Positions 18,114-28,472 are shown, counted from the stretch's first letter. The stretch is DNA of 64,000 bases from Candidatus Paceibacterota bacterium (GCA_035452965.1 DAOTCE010000022.1:1-64000), one strand, 5' to 3'. Notes: generated from the letters alone by a model not told the origin. Made by a program: numbers and translations.

Positions 18114-18806
18114 TCAGGCGGAGAATTCCTTCAGGTCCACACGCACCGGCGGACTCATCGTTGCCGAGAGGGAGCATGATTGAATATAGGCCCCCTTGAC
18201 GCTATGCGGTCGGGCTTTGGCCACCGCATCAATGACCGCTCGGGCGTTCTCCTCAATTTGCACCGCATTGAACGCGATCTTGCCGACCGGCACGTGGACA
18301 TTGCCCGCCTTGTCAGTCTTGAATTCGACTCGTCCGGCCTTGACTTCCTTGACCGCACGCGCGGTATCGTCGGTCACTGTGCCGGTCTTCGGGTTGGGCA
18401 TTAGTCCTCGCGGACCAAGCACCTTGCCCAGCTTTCGCACCTCGCCCATGGCTTCAGGAGTGGCGATCGCCACATCAAAATCAGACCAACCTTCCTGGCA
18501 CTTTTTGATCATGTCCTCGAATCCGACGTATTCGGCGCCGGCACTCCTGGCCGCTTCAGCCCCGGGGCCGCCCTTGGCGAAGACCAGCACGCGAACCGTT
18601 TTGCCGCTGCCGTGCGGCAGCGGGACTGTGCCACGAACCATCTGGTCGGATTGCTTGGGGTCAACCCCCAGGCGGAAAGCCAACTCCACGGTTTCGTTGA
18701 ACTTCGCTTTCGGAAATTTAGTTAGAACTTCGACGGCTGCCTTCAGGGGGTAGGCCTTCTTGCCGTCCACCAGTTCGAGTGCTTTGTTGTATCGCTTGCT
18801 TGGCAT
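18114..18806 (-). CDS. rplA: 50S ribosomal protein L1
   Basis: L1 forms the mobile L1 stalk that moves deacylated tRNA out of the E site. The 230-residue protein has the typical start MPSKRYNKALELVDGKKAY, the FNETVELAFRLGVDPKQSDQ stretch, the RNA-binding segment VLGPRGLMPNPKTGTVT, and the C-terminal VNRA-like turn with KGAYIQSCSLSATMSPPVRVD. Length is normal. It is preceded by rplK and followed by rplJ. Confidence 0.97.
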   Translation of the reverse strand: MPSKRYNKALELVDGKKAYPLKAAVEVLTKFPKAKFNETVELAFRLGVDPKQSDQMVRGTVPLPHGSGKTVRVLVFAKGGPGAEAARSAGAEYVGFEDMIKKCQEGWSDFDVAIATPEAMGEVRKLGKVLGPRGLMPNPKTGTVTDDTARAVKEVKAGRVEFKTDKAGNVHVPVGKIAFNAVQIEENARAVIDAVAKARPHSVKGAYIQSCSLSATMSPPVRVDLKEFSA

Positions 18807-18885
18807 TTGCTTTGGTTGCGGTTCAATCGAGCATTGGCTCTCCCGCGGTCATGTGTGTGTGGTTCTTATGGTATCGGGCAGTTCT

Positions 18886-19311
18886 TCAACCGACAACTTC
18901 TATGCCCATACTACGGGCGGTGCCGGCAATAACACGGAACGCCGCTTCCTCAGACGTCGCGTTCAAATCCTTCAGCTTGAGCTTTACTATGTCCAGGACC
19001 TGCTTGCGGGTGACCTTGCCCACCTTTTCCTTGTTCGGCTCCTTGGAGCCGGCTGTGATGCCCGCGGCTTTCTTCAGCAAGACGGACGCCGGGGGTGATT
19101 TAGTGATGAACGTGAAGGACTTGTCCTGATACACCGTGATCACCACTGGAACGATCATGCCGGGTTGGTCCTTAGTCTTGGCGTTGTATTCTTTGCAGAA
19201 CGCCATGATGTTCACGCCGTGCTGCCCCAACGCCGGACCAACCGGCGGCGCCGGATTCGCCTGCCCCGCAGGGATCTGTAGTTTAATTATTCCGGTAATC
19301 TTCTTTGCCAT
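18886..19311 (-). CDS. rplK: 50S ribosomal protein L11
   Basis: L11 binds the GTPase-associated region of 23S rRNA. The 141 residues match bacterial L11 in length and in the segments KLQIPAGQANPAPPVGPALG, QHGVNIMAFCKEYN and the C-terminal RVIAGTARSMGIEVVG. It is encoded 77 bases after nusG and 79 bases before rplA. Confidence 0.98.
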   Translation of the reverse strand: MAKKITGIIKLQIPAGQANPAPPVGPALGQHGVNIMAFCKEYNAKTKDQPGMIVPVVITVYQDKSFTFITKSPPASVLLKKAAGITAGSKEPNKEKVGKVTRKQVLDIVKLKLKDLNATSEEAAFRVIAGTARSMGIEVVG

Positions 19312-19388
19312 AGTCTAAAACTTGTTCTGTTACCATGCAGCCGCAAGACCGAGCTGGCGAGCAGCTCTCCTCGCACGCCACGTACGCG

Positions 19389-19937
19389 TTAACCTTTTTC
19401 CACCTGCCAGTATTCCAGCTCAACGGGTGTGTTGCGCCCGAAGATATTGACGGTCACCTTGAGTTTGCCCCGCTCGGGCTCAACTTCTTCAATCACGCCG
19501 CTAAAGTTGAGGAAGGGACCATTATTGATTTTCACCGTTTCGCCGACCTCAAAGCTGACCTTTGGCTTCTCGTGCTCCTCCGAGGCCGAGATCTGGCTCT
19601 TGATCGCTTCGACTTCTTCTGTCGGCGTGGGGGTCGGCGGCTCTCCGCCGACGAAGCCGATCACGCCCGGCGTTTCCTGAATGAAATACCACGGCTTCTC
19701 GATGATACGGTTGTCTTCATCCAACAAAGCCATATCGACAAACACATAGCCCGGCCAGAGCTTGCGAGTGGAGACGGTCTTCTTCTGGTTCCGCACCTCT
19801 ACCACTTTCTCCATGGGAACCAGAACTTCTTTAATATACTCGCCCATTTCCTCTGGCTTAATGCGCTTCTCAATACTCTCCCGGACCTTCTGTTCCTGGC
19901 CCGAGAGGGTGTGGATGATAAACCACTGGCTTCGCAT
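19389..19937 (-). CDS. nusG: transcription termination/antitermination factor NusG
   Basis: NusG binds RNA polymerase and couples it with Rho or the ribosome. The 182-residue product starts MRSQWFIIHTLSGQEQKVRE, the conserved NGN-domain opening, and ends in a KOW domain (VGETVKINNGPFLNFSGVIEEV). A Thr/Glu/Pro-rich spacer (GEPPTPTPTEEVEAIK) lies between the domains and is somewhat longer than usual. I chose the ATG at 19935-19937 because it gives the canonical N-terminus just four bases after the secE stop. The open frame itself extends 16 codons further into secE. Confidence 0.96.
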   Translation of the reverse strand: MRSQWFIIHTLSGQEQKVRESIEKRIKPEEMGEYIKEVLVPMEKVVEVRNQKKTVSTRKLWPGYVFVDMALLDEDNRIIEKPWYFIQETPGVIGFVGGEPPTPTPTEEVEAIKSQISASEEHEKPKVSFEVGETVKINNGPFLNFSGVIEEVEPERGKLKVTVNIFGRNTPVELEYWQVEKG

Positions 19938-19941
19938 GGCT

Positions 19942-20193
19942 CTAGAGTTTGAAGAACATGAACAACCGGAAGAACACCTGATCAACCAGCACGATAAAAC
20001 CGCCTAGAAGTATAATAGATATGGTCACCACCACCGTCGAACCTTTCAACTCGCTCCAGTTCGGCCAAGTGCATTTGCGCAACTCCTCGCGCGTCTGCTG
20101 CACGTAGTTGGTCAACTGCATCAGGTAGCCCTTTCGCCAGCAATAAGCGAAGACAGCCCCGATGATCCCAGCCCAAATCAGCAGTTTTATCAT
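19942..20193 (-). CDS. secE: preprotein translocase subunit SecE
   Basis: SecE clamps the SecY channel. The 83-residue protein has the family signature QQTREELRKCTWPNWSELKG followed by the C-terminal membrane helix (VVVTISIILLGGFIVLVDQV). It also has a hydrophobic N-terminal segment (IKLLIWAGIIGAVFAYCW), so it has two predicted membrane spans, more than the single-span minimal form and fewer than the three of E. coli. It lies immediately upstream of nusG, its usual partner gene. Confidence 0.93.
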   Translation of the reverse strand: MIKLLIWAGIIGAVFAYCWRKGYLMQLTNYVQQTREELRKCTWPNWSELKGSTVVVTISIILLGGFIVLVDQVFFRLFMFFKL

Positions 20194-20222
20194 ATATCGT
20201 TCGTCACAGTCTTATCCTATCT

Positions 20223-20312
20223 TGGCGGAGAGGGAGGGATTCGAACCCCCGTCGGCCGTTAAGCCGAAGCGGTTTTCAAGACCGCCGCGATAGACCACTC
20301 TGCCACCTCTCC
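20223..20312 (-). tRNA. tRNA-Ser (UGA)
   Basis: On the minus strand the sequence folds into a class II tRNA: the acceptor GGAGAGG (20306-20312) pairs with CCTCTCC (20227-20233). The anticodon is TGA in CTTGAAA, a long variable arm follows, and the T-loop is GGTTCGAAT. The discriminator base is G and the CCA end (20223-20225) is encoded. It lies between tRNA-Trp and secE. Confidence 0.95.
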
Positions 20313-20331
20313 GGTCCCGCAACGCGGGTTT

Positions 20332-20407
20332 TGGCAGGGCGGGAGGGACTCGAACCCCCAACCGACGGTTTTGGAGACCGCTACTCTACCAATTGAGCTA
20401 CCGCCCT
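20332..20407 (-). tRNA. tRNA-Trp (CCA)
   Basis: On the minus strand the acceptor AGGGCGG pairs with CCGCCCT. The D-loop sequence is AGCTCAATTGGTAGAG, the anticodon is CCA in TCTCCAAAA, and the T-arm is GGGGGTTCGAGTCCC. The discriminator is G and the CCA end is encoded. The 76-base length is normal. tRNA-Trp between tuf and secE is a classic bacterial arrangement. Confidence 0.96.
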
Positions 20408-20489
20408 ACTGCCATCGAGTATCGCATTGCCAAACAAATACAGAGGCGAGGGAGCGACCCTCGCCTTCCCGGCATTCTCCAAAGGTCCG

Positions 20490-21680
<1,191 letters not shown>

Positions 21681-21794
21681 TTTGTCTCCTGATGATGTTG
21701 TTGTCTCTGTGTTTCTGCTGCTTACGCGGCTCGTTCTCGCGATGTTACGATTTTGTTACGTTATTATTCTGTCTTGCGCCATCTGGCGCGCTGC

Positions 21795-21870
<76 letters not shown>

Positions 21871-22419
21871 GCCGGCCAATATTCTTACTTGATCCTGATG
21901 CCAAAAAGCGACAAAGACCCCTTGCCCCCGACTTCCCATTAAAAAAGCTCAGGAGCCAACGGTTTTCGACTTTTTCCGGCCCAACGACTGCGGGAAGCTA
22001 CGAAACTTCCATACCCCTGTCAACGGCTTTCCAGCTTTTTTTTGAAGTTTTTTCAATGGGAGGTCAGCCTCCCGAAATGTCGCCCATTCCTGCTGAGAAA
22101 TAGTGGGGAATCCCAGCCGGGCGGGGTGGAGAATTACCAACCGGATTCCATCGCAGAATTGCGTCAAATGGGCCCCCTTTTGGACGACTGCCCATATTCC
22201 GAGGGGCGGAGACAACCTTCCACACCCCAGCCGTTTCCCTGGCCAGCTCAGGGCTCCGACCTCCAAGTCCCCTCTGCCAGCGGCCGCAGCGCCCCAATCC
22301 ACATGGCTGGTGGGTCCGTGGCATCAGCCGTCGGCGTATCCGACTCCGCGCAATTGCCTGCTGTAGTCCAATCCGATAGCATCGGCCGCGAAATCAGCCA
22401 GCTAACCGATCCGCTCCAA
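21871..22419. other. divergent intergenic region upstream of the tuf block
   Basis: About 550 bases separate tRNA-Thr from the secreted toroid-like protein. It should hold promoters for both directions, but I cannot name a convincing -35/-10 pair. A short inverted repeat (GGGAGG, TCAG, CCTCCC) lies at 22058-22073 without a T-tract. An open frame continues upstream from the downstream gene to 22042, but it lacks signal-like sequence and is probably not translated. Confidence 0.5.
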
Positions 22420-24480
22420 ATGAAACTGCTCAGCGCCTTGTTCTTGGTCCTCTTGCTGCCCATTTGCGCGCAGGCTGAAGACCTCTATCACATCCGCCAC
22501 CTGTCCGAGGGGGAACTCACGCAGACCTACGCAAGACTCCTGCTGGACGCCTGCCGCCACGCGGACAGGGTGTGGCAGGACTCCGCAACCGATCCCCACG
22601 CCGGTTACTGGGGCACGGGCCGCAGCGACCAGATGAACGAAGGCATTCGCGCCATCTCCGGCATGGTGCTGACCTGTGGCGCGCTGCTGAAATACTCCGA
22701 TAACCTGGATGCTCCCGAACGTCATATCCGTTTCCGCCAAGCCACCCGGGCTATTCACTACGCCGTCTCCACCCACCGCACCGGCACGGCGAAATGCACG
22801 GACGGCAAGCCCTGGGGCGGCAGTTGGCAGTCCGCCATGTGGGCCGCCACGCTGAGTTTCGGGGCCTGGCTGCAGTGGGAGGAGATTGATCCTAAGCTCA
22901 GGATGGGCGTCGAGCGCGTTATCGCGTCCGAGGCCGATCGGTTCCTCGACCGCCGGCCACCGGGCGAGCGCTCAGGCGACACCAAGGCCGAGGAGAATGG
23001 CTGGAACATGGTTTGCCTGGCGGTTGCAGCCAACCTGGTTCCCGCCCATCCCCACGCGACCGCCTGGCATGAGAGAGCCATTGAGTACATGGTCAACACG
23101 CTCTCGGTGCCGCAGGATGCCCAGGAGAAGCGGTTGGTGGACGGACGCCCGGTGAGCGACTGGTTCGCCGGGGCGAACCTGCACCCGGACTTCACGCTGG
23201 AGAACCACAACATGTTTCACCCCAGCTACATGGCATGCAGTTCCTATTTCATGACCCAGGCCGCCATGTACTACACCTACGCCCGGCGCCCGATCCCCCA
23301 AGCCGCAACCCACCACCTGCTGGACACGTGGGGAATGTTCCGCACGCTTGTGTTGCCTTCGGCCGAGGTCGCCTACCCGCAGGGCATGGACTGGGAACTG
23401 CACGGCCTGCCCTGTATAAACCTCTATGCGTCACTGGCGGCCCGCCACAGGGACCCCCTGGCTGCGCGATCCGAGCAGAACATCCTGCAATACATGCGCG
23501 CCTGGCAAAACATGTGCCACGGCGACCTTGCCGTCCCCGGCTCGCGCCTCGGCTTCACCCGCCACGCCATCTGCGCCGAGCAAGCCGCCTACGCCTTCCT
23601 GGCCCACAAGATCTTCGGCCCGCCCGCCGCCATGCTCTCCTCCCACAAAGCCGCCGCCAAACTTCAGGGCGTCTGGCAGCACCCTTACGTCGAGTTCATC
23701 GCCCACCGCACGGACAGCAAGTTCGCCTCCTTCTCCTGGAAGAACCGCGTCATGGGCCTCCTCGTCCCCATCGGCCCCGGCCACGACGCCAACCCCTTCT
23801 TCACCGTCCCCATCCCCAGCGGCTTCGTCGGCTCCTTCGAACTTACCCCCAAAGGCGACACCACCGCCAAACCCCTCGACCACGTCTGGGCCGAAACACC
23901 CAACGGCTTCGAAACCACCGGCTCCCTCCTCCTCAACGGAGGCCGCCTCAAGCAGACCCTGCGCGTCACCTCTGTCGGCAGACAAACCCTCATCTACCAG
24001 GACCGCGTCATCGCCCTCACCAACCTCTTCCTCACCCGCGAACTCGGTGTCCCCCTCGGCATTGAGAGCGACCAAGTCAGCGGCGGCCAGCGAGTCGTGC
24101 ACTACCGCAACGGCACTGCCACCTTCCGCTGGGGCAGCCCGCGCTCGCCACTCTCCCTGCCCGGCCCGTGGGCCAACATAGACAGCCGCCTCGGCGTCGT
24201 CATGGTCGCCGGCTCCGACCTGAGCTACCACCAGGCCGCCGGCTACGATCCCCACACCGGCGTCTGCCCCGACATCCTCTACGCCTCCTGGTCCCACCGC
24301 CCCCAGCACTTCAACGCAGGTGACCTGGTCGCCCACCGAATCATCCTGTTCTTCGTCGAGGTCTCCCCCAGCCAGACCACCTCCCTCTCCCAATCCTTCC
24401 TCATCGAAGACAAGGGCTCTCCCCCCATGCTGCGCCTCAAATTCCCCGAAGGCGGCTACGCCCGCATCCCCCTCCTCTGA
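22420..24480 (+). CDS. secreted protein, alpha/alpha-toroid lyase-like
   Basis: The 686-residue protein has a signal peptide (MKLLSALFLVLLLPICAQA). I chose this ATG because the longer frame upstream has no signal sequence. The N-terminal 400 residues or so are helical, with repeated aromatic motifs (WGGSWQSAMWAATLSF, EENGWNMVCLAVAANLVP, ENHNMFHPSYMACSSYF, YPQGMDWELHG). The rest is beta-rich. This helical-toroid plus beta-sandwich layout resembles polysaccharide lyases of the heparinase/chondroitinase type, but I do not recognise a defined family or catalytic residues. Degradation or binding of an extracellular polysaccharide is a guess. Codon bias in the second half is strongly towards C-ending codons. 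Confidence 0.6.
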   Translation: MKLLSALFLVLLLPICAQAEDLYHIRHLSEGELTQTYARLLLDACRHADRVWQDSATDPHAGYWGTGRSDQMNEGIRAISGMVLTCGALLKYSDNLDAPERHIRFRQATRAIHYAVSTHRTGTAKCTDGKPWGGSWQSAMWAATLSFGAWLQWEEIDPKLRMGVERVIASEADRFLDRRPPGERSGDTKAEENGWNMVCLAVAANLVPAHPHATAWHERAIEYMVNTLSVPQDAQEKRLVDGRPVSDWFAGANLHPDFTLENHNMFHPSYMACSSYFMTQAAMYYTYARRPIPQAATHHLLDTWGMFRTLVLPSAEVAYPQGMDWELHGLPCINLYASLAARHRDPLAARSEQNILQYMRAWQNMCHGDLAVPGSRLGFTRHAICAEQAAYAFLAHKIFGPPAAMLSSHKAAAKLQGVWQHPYVEFIAHRTDSKFASFSWKNRVMGLLVPIGPGHDANPFFTVPIPSGFVGSFELTPKGDTTAKPLDHVWAETPNGFETTGSLLLNGGRLKQTLRVTSVGRQTLIYQDRVIALTNLFLTRELGVPLGIESDQVSGGQRVVHYRNGTATFRWGSPRSPLSLPGPWANIDSRLGVVMVAGSDLSYHQAAGYDPHTGVCPDILYASWSHRPQHFNAGDLVAHRIILFFVEVSPSQTTSLSQSFLIEDKGSPPMLRLKFPEGGYARIPLL

Positions 24481-24630
24481 CTTGGAACCAGAAATTAGGT
24501 ATTGCAGTCCGTCGGCAGGGACGCATAATTAGGATGGCGTTTGGGCCGCACGGAGTCTTGGGCCGCAAACCTCGGTCCCCCGCGTCCCGTTGCCAGTACT
24601 GCACACAATCCAGTAGTAGGCAAAGCGTTT

Positions 24631-26175
24631 ATGAAAAAGACATTCGCCCTCCTGGTGCTGATTATCACCCCCGTGATCGCCTCCGCCCAGGGGACGGTTA
24701 GCCTGGCAAACCAAACCGGCCTGGTGAAGCAATGGACCAGCTTGACCGATCCGACGCTGATCAGCGTTCCCAAAAGCGGGGGCTACGTTCAGCTCCTCGC
24801 GGCCCCACAAGGCACTCCCCTCCCGAGCCCGCTCGCGTGGCAGCCCGATCCTGATGGCACTTTCGTCCCGAATTGCACTAGCCTGGCGGCATTCCTGGCG
24901 GCAAACCCGGGCTGGGCCGCCGCCACCAATTCTAGTGGCGCTGTTCCCGTCCTCATTGCGGTTGGGCCCGGACTCTTCAGTGGCGGCACTTTCACCATCG
25001 GCAACATCGCGCCCGGCGCGCCGGCCAACTACCTGCTGATTGGCTGGACTGGGAGTTACACCTCCTTTGACGCTGCCTTGGATGCCGCACTGTATGGCGG
25101 CCCGGGTAGCCCTTTTCTCGGCGTATCGGCTGTCACCACAACTACTACCGGCAATCCCTTGTCCACCCCAGCAGGAACTCCTGTGAACCTGAGAACCACG
25201 TTCGCCGGCATGACCCTGGCGCCGGTCGTGGGGGCTAGCGGACCCTGGTTTCCTGTTGGACCGCCGCCTAACCAGCAGGTGACGCTGGGCGACACGGCCA
25301 CGTTCACCGCGGTGGTGCAGTCAACGCCACCCGCAACTTTCCAATGGTCGTTCAACGGCACTAACATCGCCGGAGCCACCTCGACCAGTTACACCATCAC
25401 CAACGCCCAGTATGCCGATGCGGGGACCTACACCTTGCTGGCCACCAATCCCTTCACCCATTGGACCGCCAGCGCCTCGCCCGTGTTGGAGGTGCTACCT
25501 CCAACCTATCCGCTCAATCTGACCACACCCGGCGGCGGCAGCGTCACCGCCGACGGGCAGATCCTGGCTCAGCCCACCTTCTTCCCCACCGGCAGCGTGG
25601 TCACGCTCCAGGCGGTTCCAAGCAACGGCTGGAGTTTCGTGCATTGGCAAGGCGATGCCAGCGGCACGAACAACCCACTGGGCTTGACGATGAACAACTC
25701 CAACCAGGTGCAAGGGATATTCGGAACCGCCGTCGGCACCAACGTCCTGGGCCGCGGCAGTATCGCGCTGAGCCAGACCAACCCGGTGCCCTTTGGAACC
25801 GTCCTCGCGGCAGACGCGCAGCCCGCGGCCGGCCGTTATTTCATCGTCTGGAACGGTGCAGCCAGCGGAACCAACAATCCAACCACACTCTTGGTCACCA
25901 ATCCCGCGCCCACAGTGCGCGCCCTGTTCTCGACTGTGCCCCCGGACCGGTACCCGCTAAGTGTTGTGATGATCAGCAACCATGCCGCGCTCGTGCTTAC
26001 GGGAGTGGTTGGCAACGTCCGCGAGATCTCCTTCTCGCCCGAACTGGCCGCGACCAACCTTTGGACCTCCTTGACCAACCTCACGCTCCAGCACCCAATC
26101 CAGATCTGGACAGACACCAGTGTTGACGCCCTGACCCGCAGCCACCACTACTACCGCGTCGTGCCGGTGCCTTAA
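24631..26175 (+). CDS. secreted Ig-like / InlB-repeat protein
   Basis: This is a 514-residue exported protein with signal peptide MKKTFALLVLIITPVIASAQ. Residues about 20-205 form a domain I do not recognise. An immunoglobulin-like domain follows (about residues 210-290, with TFQWSFNGTNIAGATSTSY and YADAGTYTLLATN). Then come two beta-repeat units of InlB/bacterial-repeat type (NGWSFVHWQGDASGTNNPL and a related FIVWNGAASGTNNPTTL). The last 70 residues (NLWTSLTNLTLQHPIQIW, then HHYYRVVP) resemble the tails of the giant proteases downstream in the window, so they may be an export or surface-sorting signal. It is probably an adhesin-like or polymer-binding protein. Confidence 0.7.
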   Translation: MKKTFALLVLIITPVIASAQGTVSLANQTGLVKQWTSLTDPTLISVPKSGGYVQLLAAPQGTPLPSPLAWQPDPDGTFVPNCTSLAAFLAANPGWAAATNSSGAVPVLIAVGPGLFSGGTFTIGNIAPGAPANYLLIGWTGSYTSFDAALDAALYGGPGSPFLGVSAVTTTTTGNPLSTPAGTPVNLRTTFAGMTLAPVVGASGPWFPVGPPPNQQVTLGDTATFTAVVQSTPPATFQWSFNGTNIAGATSTSYTITNAQYADAGTYTLLATNPFTHWTASASPVLEVLPPTYPLNLTTPGGGSVTADGQILAQPTFFPTGSVVTLQAVPSNGWSFVHWQGDASGTNNPLGLTMNNSNQVQGIFGTAVGTNVLGRGSIALSQTNPVPFGTVLAADAQPAAGRYFIVWNGAASGTNNPTTLLVTNPAPTVRALFSTVPPDRYPLSVVMISNHAALVLTGVVGNVREISFSPELAATNLWTSLTNLTLQHPIQIWTDTSVDALTRSHHYYRVVPVP

Positions 26176-26269
26176 AGGTCCATCAAACACCCGCTCTGGC
26201 CCCCTGGGCGACACCACCGCACTACCACGGTATTGCTGCGGGGGGGGACACGGGGGAGACACGGCTCCT

Positions 26270-26357
26270 TTCGCTATGGCTTCCCTATGGCTTCGCTATG
26301 GCTTCCCTATGGCTTCGCTATGGCTTCCCTATGGCTTCGCTATGGTTTCCCTATGGT
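26270..26357. repeat. tandem array of eight 11-bp units
   Basis: Two alternating 11-mers, TTCGCTATGGC and TTCCCTATGGC, repeat as four 22-bp pairs. The last pair carries C-to-T changes at the final base. The array ends at 26357, exactly one base before the TAA (minus strand) of the split gene at 26358. All three plus-strand frames stay open across it, which produces artefactual repetitive ORFs. Confidence 0.95.
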
Positions 26358-26990
26358 TTACGCCTCTTTCGCGCTCCCGCGCCCGCCGGCGCCGGCAGGC
26401 ACAATCGCACCCATTACTTGGACAATGCTCCCCGTGTAATCATTCAGCTGTTGGATGCGAATAAACGCCTTCCTGCCCGCCGCCGGCACCCCATACTTCG
26501 CGACATACTGCCGGGTGATGTCGCTCATCCCCCCAATCGGAGCCGGCAGCAGGCCAATCCGAACCAACTTCCTCCAGACCATCACCCCCGGGCTGACAGG
26601 GTGCTAGCTAGAGACCATGACGCCCTCCGCCATTCCACCGGCCAGATGCAGCCTCAGCGCCATGCGCCCGCCGCTGTTGGCAATCTCGAACCGCGCCATC
26701 GGGATCGGCTTGAAGCTTCCCGGCCCCGGCGGCCAGGTGAGCCGCTCCTGTCCCAGGGCCAGCCGCCACGAATTGACCTTCACGAAAAGCCGTTGGCCGC
26801 TGCGGCGGCGCGAGCGGGCCGCGACGCCGCCCCGCCGGTCCTTGCGCGCCGCATCGTTCCACGCCTGCCGTTGCTCCTCCGTAAGATTATTCCAGGCTAA
26901 CGACAGCGTCCGCATGTCCTCTCGCGAACGACGCTGCTCCGCCGTGGCTCTCCTCCTGCGCGCGCCGGGCTTATGCTGCTTCCTGGGCAC
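26358..26990 (-). pseudogene. small basic protein gene split by an in-frame TAG
   Basis: Two open frames, 26604-26990 (128 codons) and 26358-26585 (75 codons), lie in the same frame. Only a TAG at 26604-26606 and six sense codons (HPVSPG) separate them. The upstream half starts MPRKQHKPGARRRRATAEQ and is very basic. The downstream half reads VRIGLLPAPIGGMSDITRQYV. Together they resemble one intact protein of about 210 residues of a kind I recall from Verrucomicrobiota genomes, with a Gln-like position where the stop falls (CAG to TAG would suffice). That recollection is unchecked. TAG is a normal stop elsewhere here, so a nonsense mutation or sequencing error is more likely than recoding. Function is unknown. 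It starts six bases after the PLP-enzyme gene. Confidence 0.65.
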
Positions 26991-26996
26991 GGCAAT

Positions 26997-28472
26997 TCAA
27001 CTCTTCGCTCCCGCCTGCCGGTTGAATTCCTCGATCAACTGGTCGAAATACACCACCTCGTCCTCGAACAGAGCACGCCAATACTCCGGGTCCCATTGCT
27101 GGTTGAGTTCCTGGGCGGTCTTCCCCTGCTGCTCCACCCAAGTGTAGTACTTCAGGTTGTGGATTGCCTTGCGTTCCGGGTAAGTCAGTTCCTTGAAGTA
27201 AGCCACTGACTGGTGCGCCAGGGGGGCAGCATAGTCCGCCACCGCATCTTTGCTCCGATAGGCGCCCCGTTCCTCGCCCAGTTCCTTGAGCCGCGACTTG
27301 TACATGTCCGTCGAGTCGGTAAAAACGGTGAGGATCACGTCCTGCTCTCCCAGTTCGAAGTACTTGGCGGTCTTGATCGCCGCGAGCAGGTTGCAGATGC
27401 TGGATATGCCCAGCCAGGCCAGCTTCTCCACCTGCCGCTCGTCGGCGCCCAACGAGACCAGGTGGTCCCGCCCCGCCGGCTCGTTGAACAGGCGCAGGAT
27501 CCTCATGCAATCCTCGTCGTCAATCGCCGTCACCACGTCGGTATTGCGCACGTTGTGGACCCACGGGACATGCTTGTCGCCGATCCCCTCGATGCGATGG
27601 TCCCCGAAGCCGTTCCGGAGCAAAGTCGGGCATTGGAGCGCTTCGGTGGCCACAACCTTCAGTGCGGGGAACCGCTTTTTGAGAAAATCACCTGCCCCGA
27701 TGGTGCCAGCGGAGCCCGTCGCGGAAACGTAAGCTGCCGGGCGAAGGCGCGCGTTGGCGGAGTCGCCCAATACTTCCTCCAGCGCTGGCCCCGTGATGTT
27801 GTAGTGGAAGATCGGGTTCCCGAACTCATCGAACTGGTTGAAGATCATGTTGAGCGGATCCTTCTTCAGCTCCCAGCACTTGTCGTAAATCTCCTTCACG
27901 TTCGATTCGCAGCCCGGGGTGGCAATGACCTCGGCCCCTATCTGCTTGAGCCACTCGAACCGTTCCCGGGACATCTCCGCTGGCAGGATGGCAATCGCCG
28001 TGCACCCCAGCAGCGCGCAATCGAAGGCGCCGCCGCGGCAATAATTTCCCGTGGAGGGCCAGGCGGCTTTATGTTTGTCGGGATCGAATTCACCGCTCAC
28101 CAATCGCGGCACCAGACAGCCGAAGGCGGCGCCGACCTTGTGCGCGCCCGTGGGAAAGAACCTGCCCGTCAGGCCGATGATCCGCGCCTTAACGCCGGTG
28201 ATCGCGGTCGGAATTTCCAGGTAGTTCACCCCGCTGTACAGGCCTGAGTTAACGTCGTTCTTCCAGGTGATGCGGAACAAGTTGACGGGACTGACATCCC
28301 AAAGGCCAACGCCTTTAAGCCTGGTCGTGACTGAGGGGGGGATCAGCTCCGGGTGACGGAGCTCTTTGAATGTCGGAATGCGCACCCCGCGTTCGCGGCA
28401 GCGCGCCGCAGTCTTCTTGATGACTTCCGGGTAGAGGCGTTTGATGATTCTAGAAGTGGTTTGATTGCACAT
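26997..28472 (-). CDS. PLP-dependent enzyme, fold type II (cysteine synthase/threonine dehydratase superfamily)
   Basis: The 491-residue protein has the look of a fold-type-II pyridoxal-phosphate enzyme acting on amino acids. The probable cofactor lysine is Lys112 in PTGAHKVGAAF. An asparagine-loop-like WPSTGNYCRGGAF segment and a phosphate-binding SATGSAGTIGAGDFL stretch (about residue 250) follow. It is longer than cysteine synthase (about 310) or diaminopropionate ammonia-lyase (about 400), with extended ends. It lies downstream of a YgeW-type carbamoyltransferase and a molybdenum hydroxylase, so a role in handling diaminopropionate-like or other amino acids from heterocycle breakdown is inferred. 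The exact reaction is unknown. Confidence 0.8.
   Translation of the reverse strand: MCNQTTSRIIKRLYPEVIKKTAARCRERGVRIPTFKELRHPELIPPSVTTRLKGVGLWDVSPVNLFRITWKNDVNSGLYSGVNYLEIPTAITGVKARIIGLTGRFFPTGAHKVGAAFGCLVPRLVSGEFDPDKHKAAWPSTGNYCRGGAFDCALLGCTAIAILPAEMSRERFEWLKQIGAEVIATPGCESNVKEIYDKCWELKKDPLNMIFNQFDEFGNPIFHYNITGPALEEVLGDSANARLRPAAYVSATGSAGTIGAGDFLKKRFPALKVVATEALQCPTLLRNGFGDHRIEGIGDKHVPWVHNVRNTDVVTAIDDEDCMRILRLFNEPAGRDHLVSLGADERQVEKLAWLGISSICNLLAAIKTAKYFELGEQDVILTVFTDSTDMYKSRLKELGEERGAYRSKDAVADYAAPLAHQSVAYFKELTYPERKAIHNLKYYTWVEQQGKTAQELNQQWDPEYWRALFEDEVVYFDQLIEEFNRQAGAKS

Noticed and set aside
22058..22073. Intrinsic terminator at a GGGAGG/CCTCCC inverted repeat
   Set aside because: No T-tract follows the stem on either strand.
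23431..24393. Long minus-strand frame opposite the toroid-like protein
   Set aside because: It has the low-complexity Gly/Glu/Val composition of an antisense shadow over C-ending codons.
26270..26357. CRISPR array
   Set aside because: The units are 11 bp with no spacers between them, so this is a simple tandem array.
26233..26464. Open frames with repeated MASLWLPYGF-like sequence
   Set aside because: They are produced by the 11-bp DNA repeat, which keeps several frames open. No signal, domain or ribosome-binding site supports translation.
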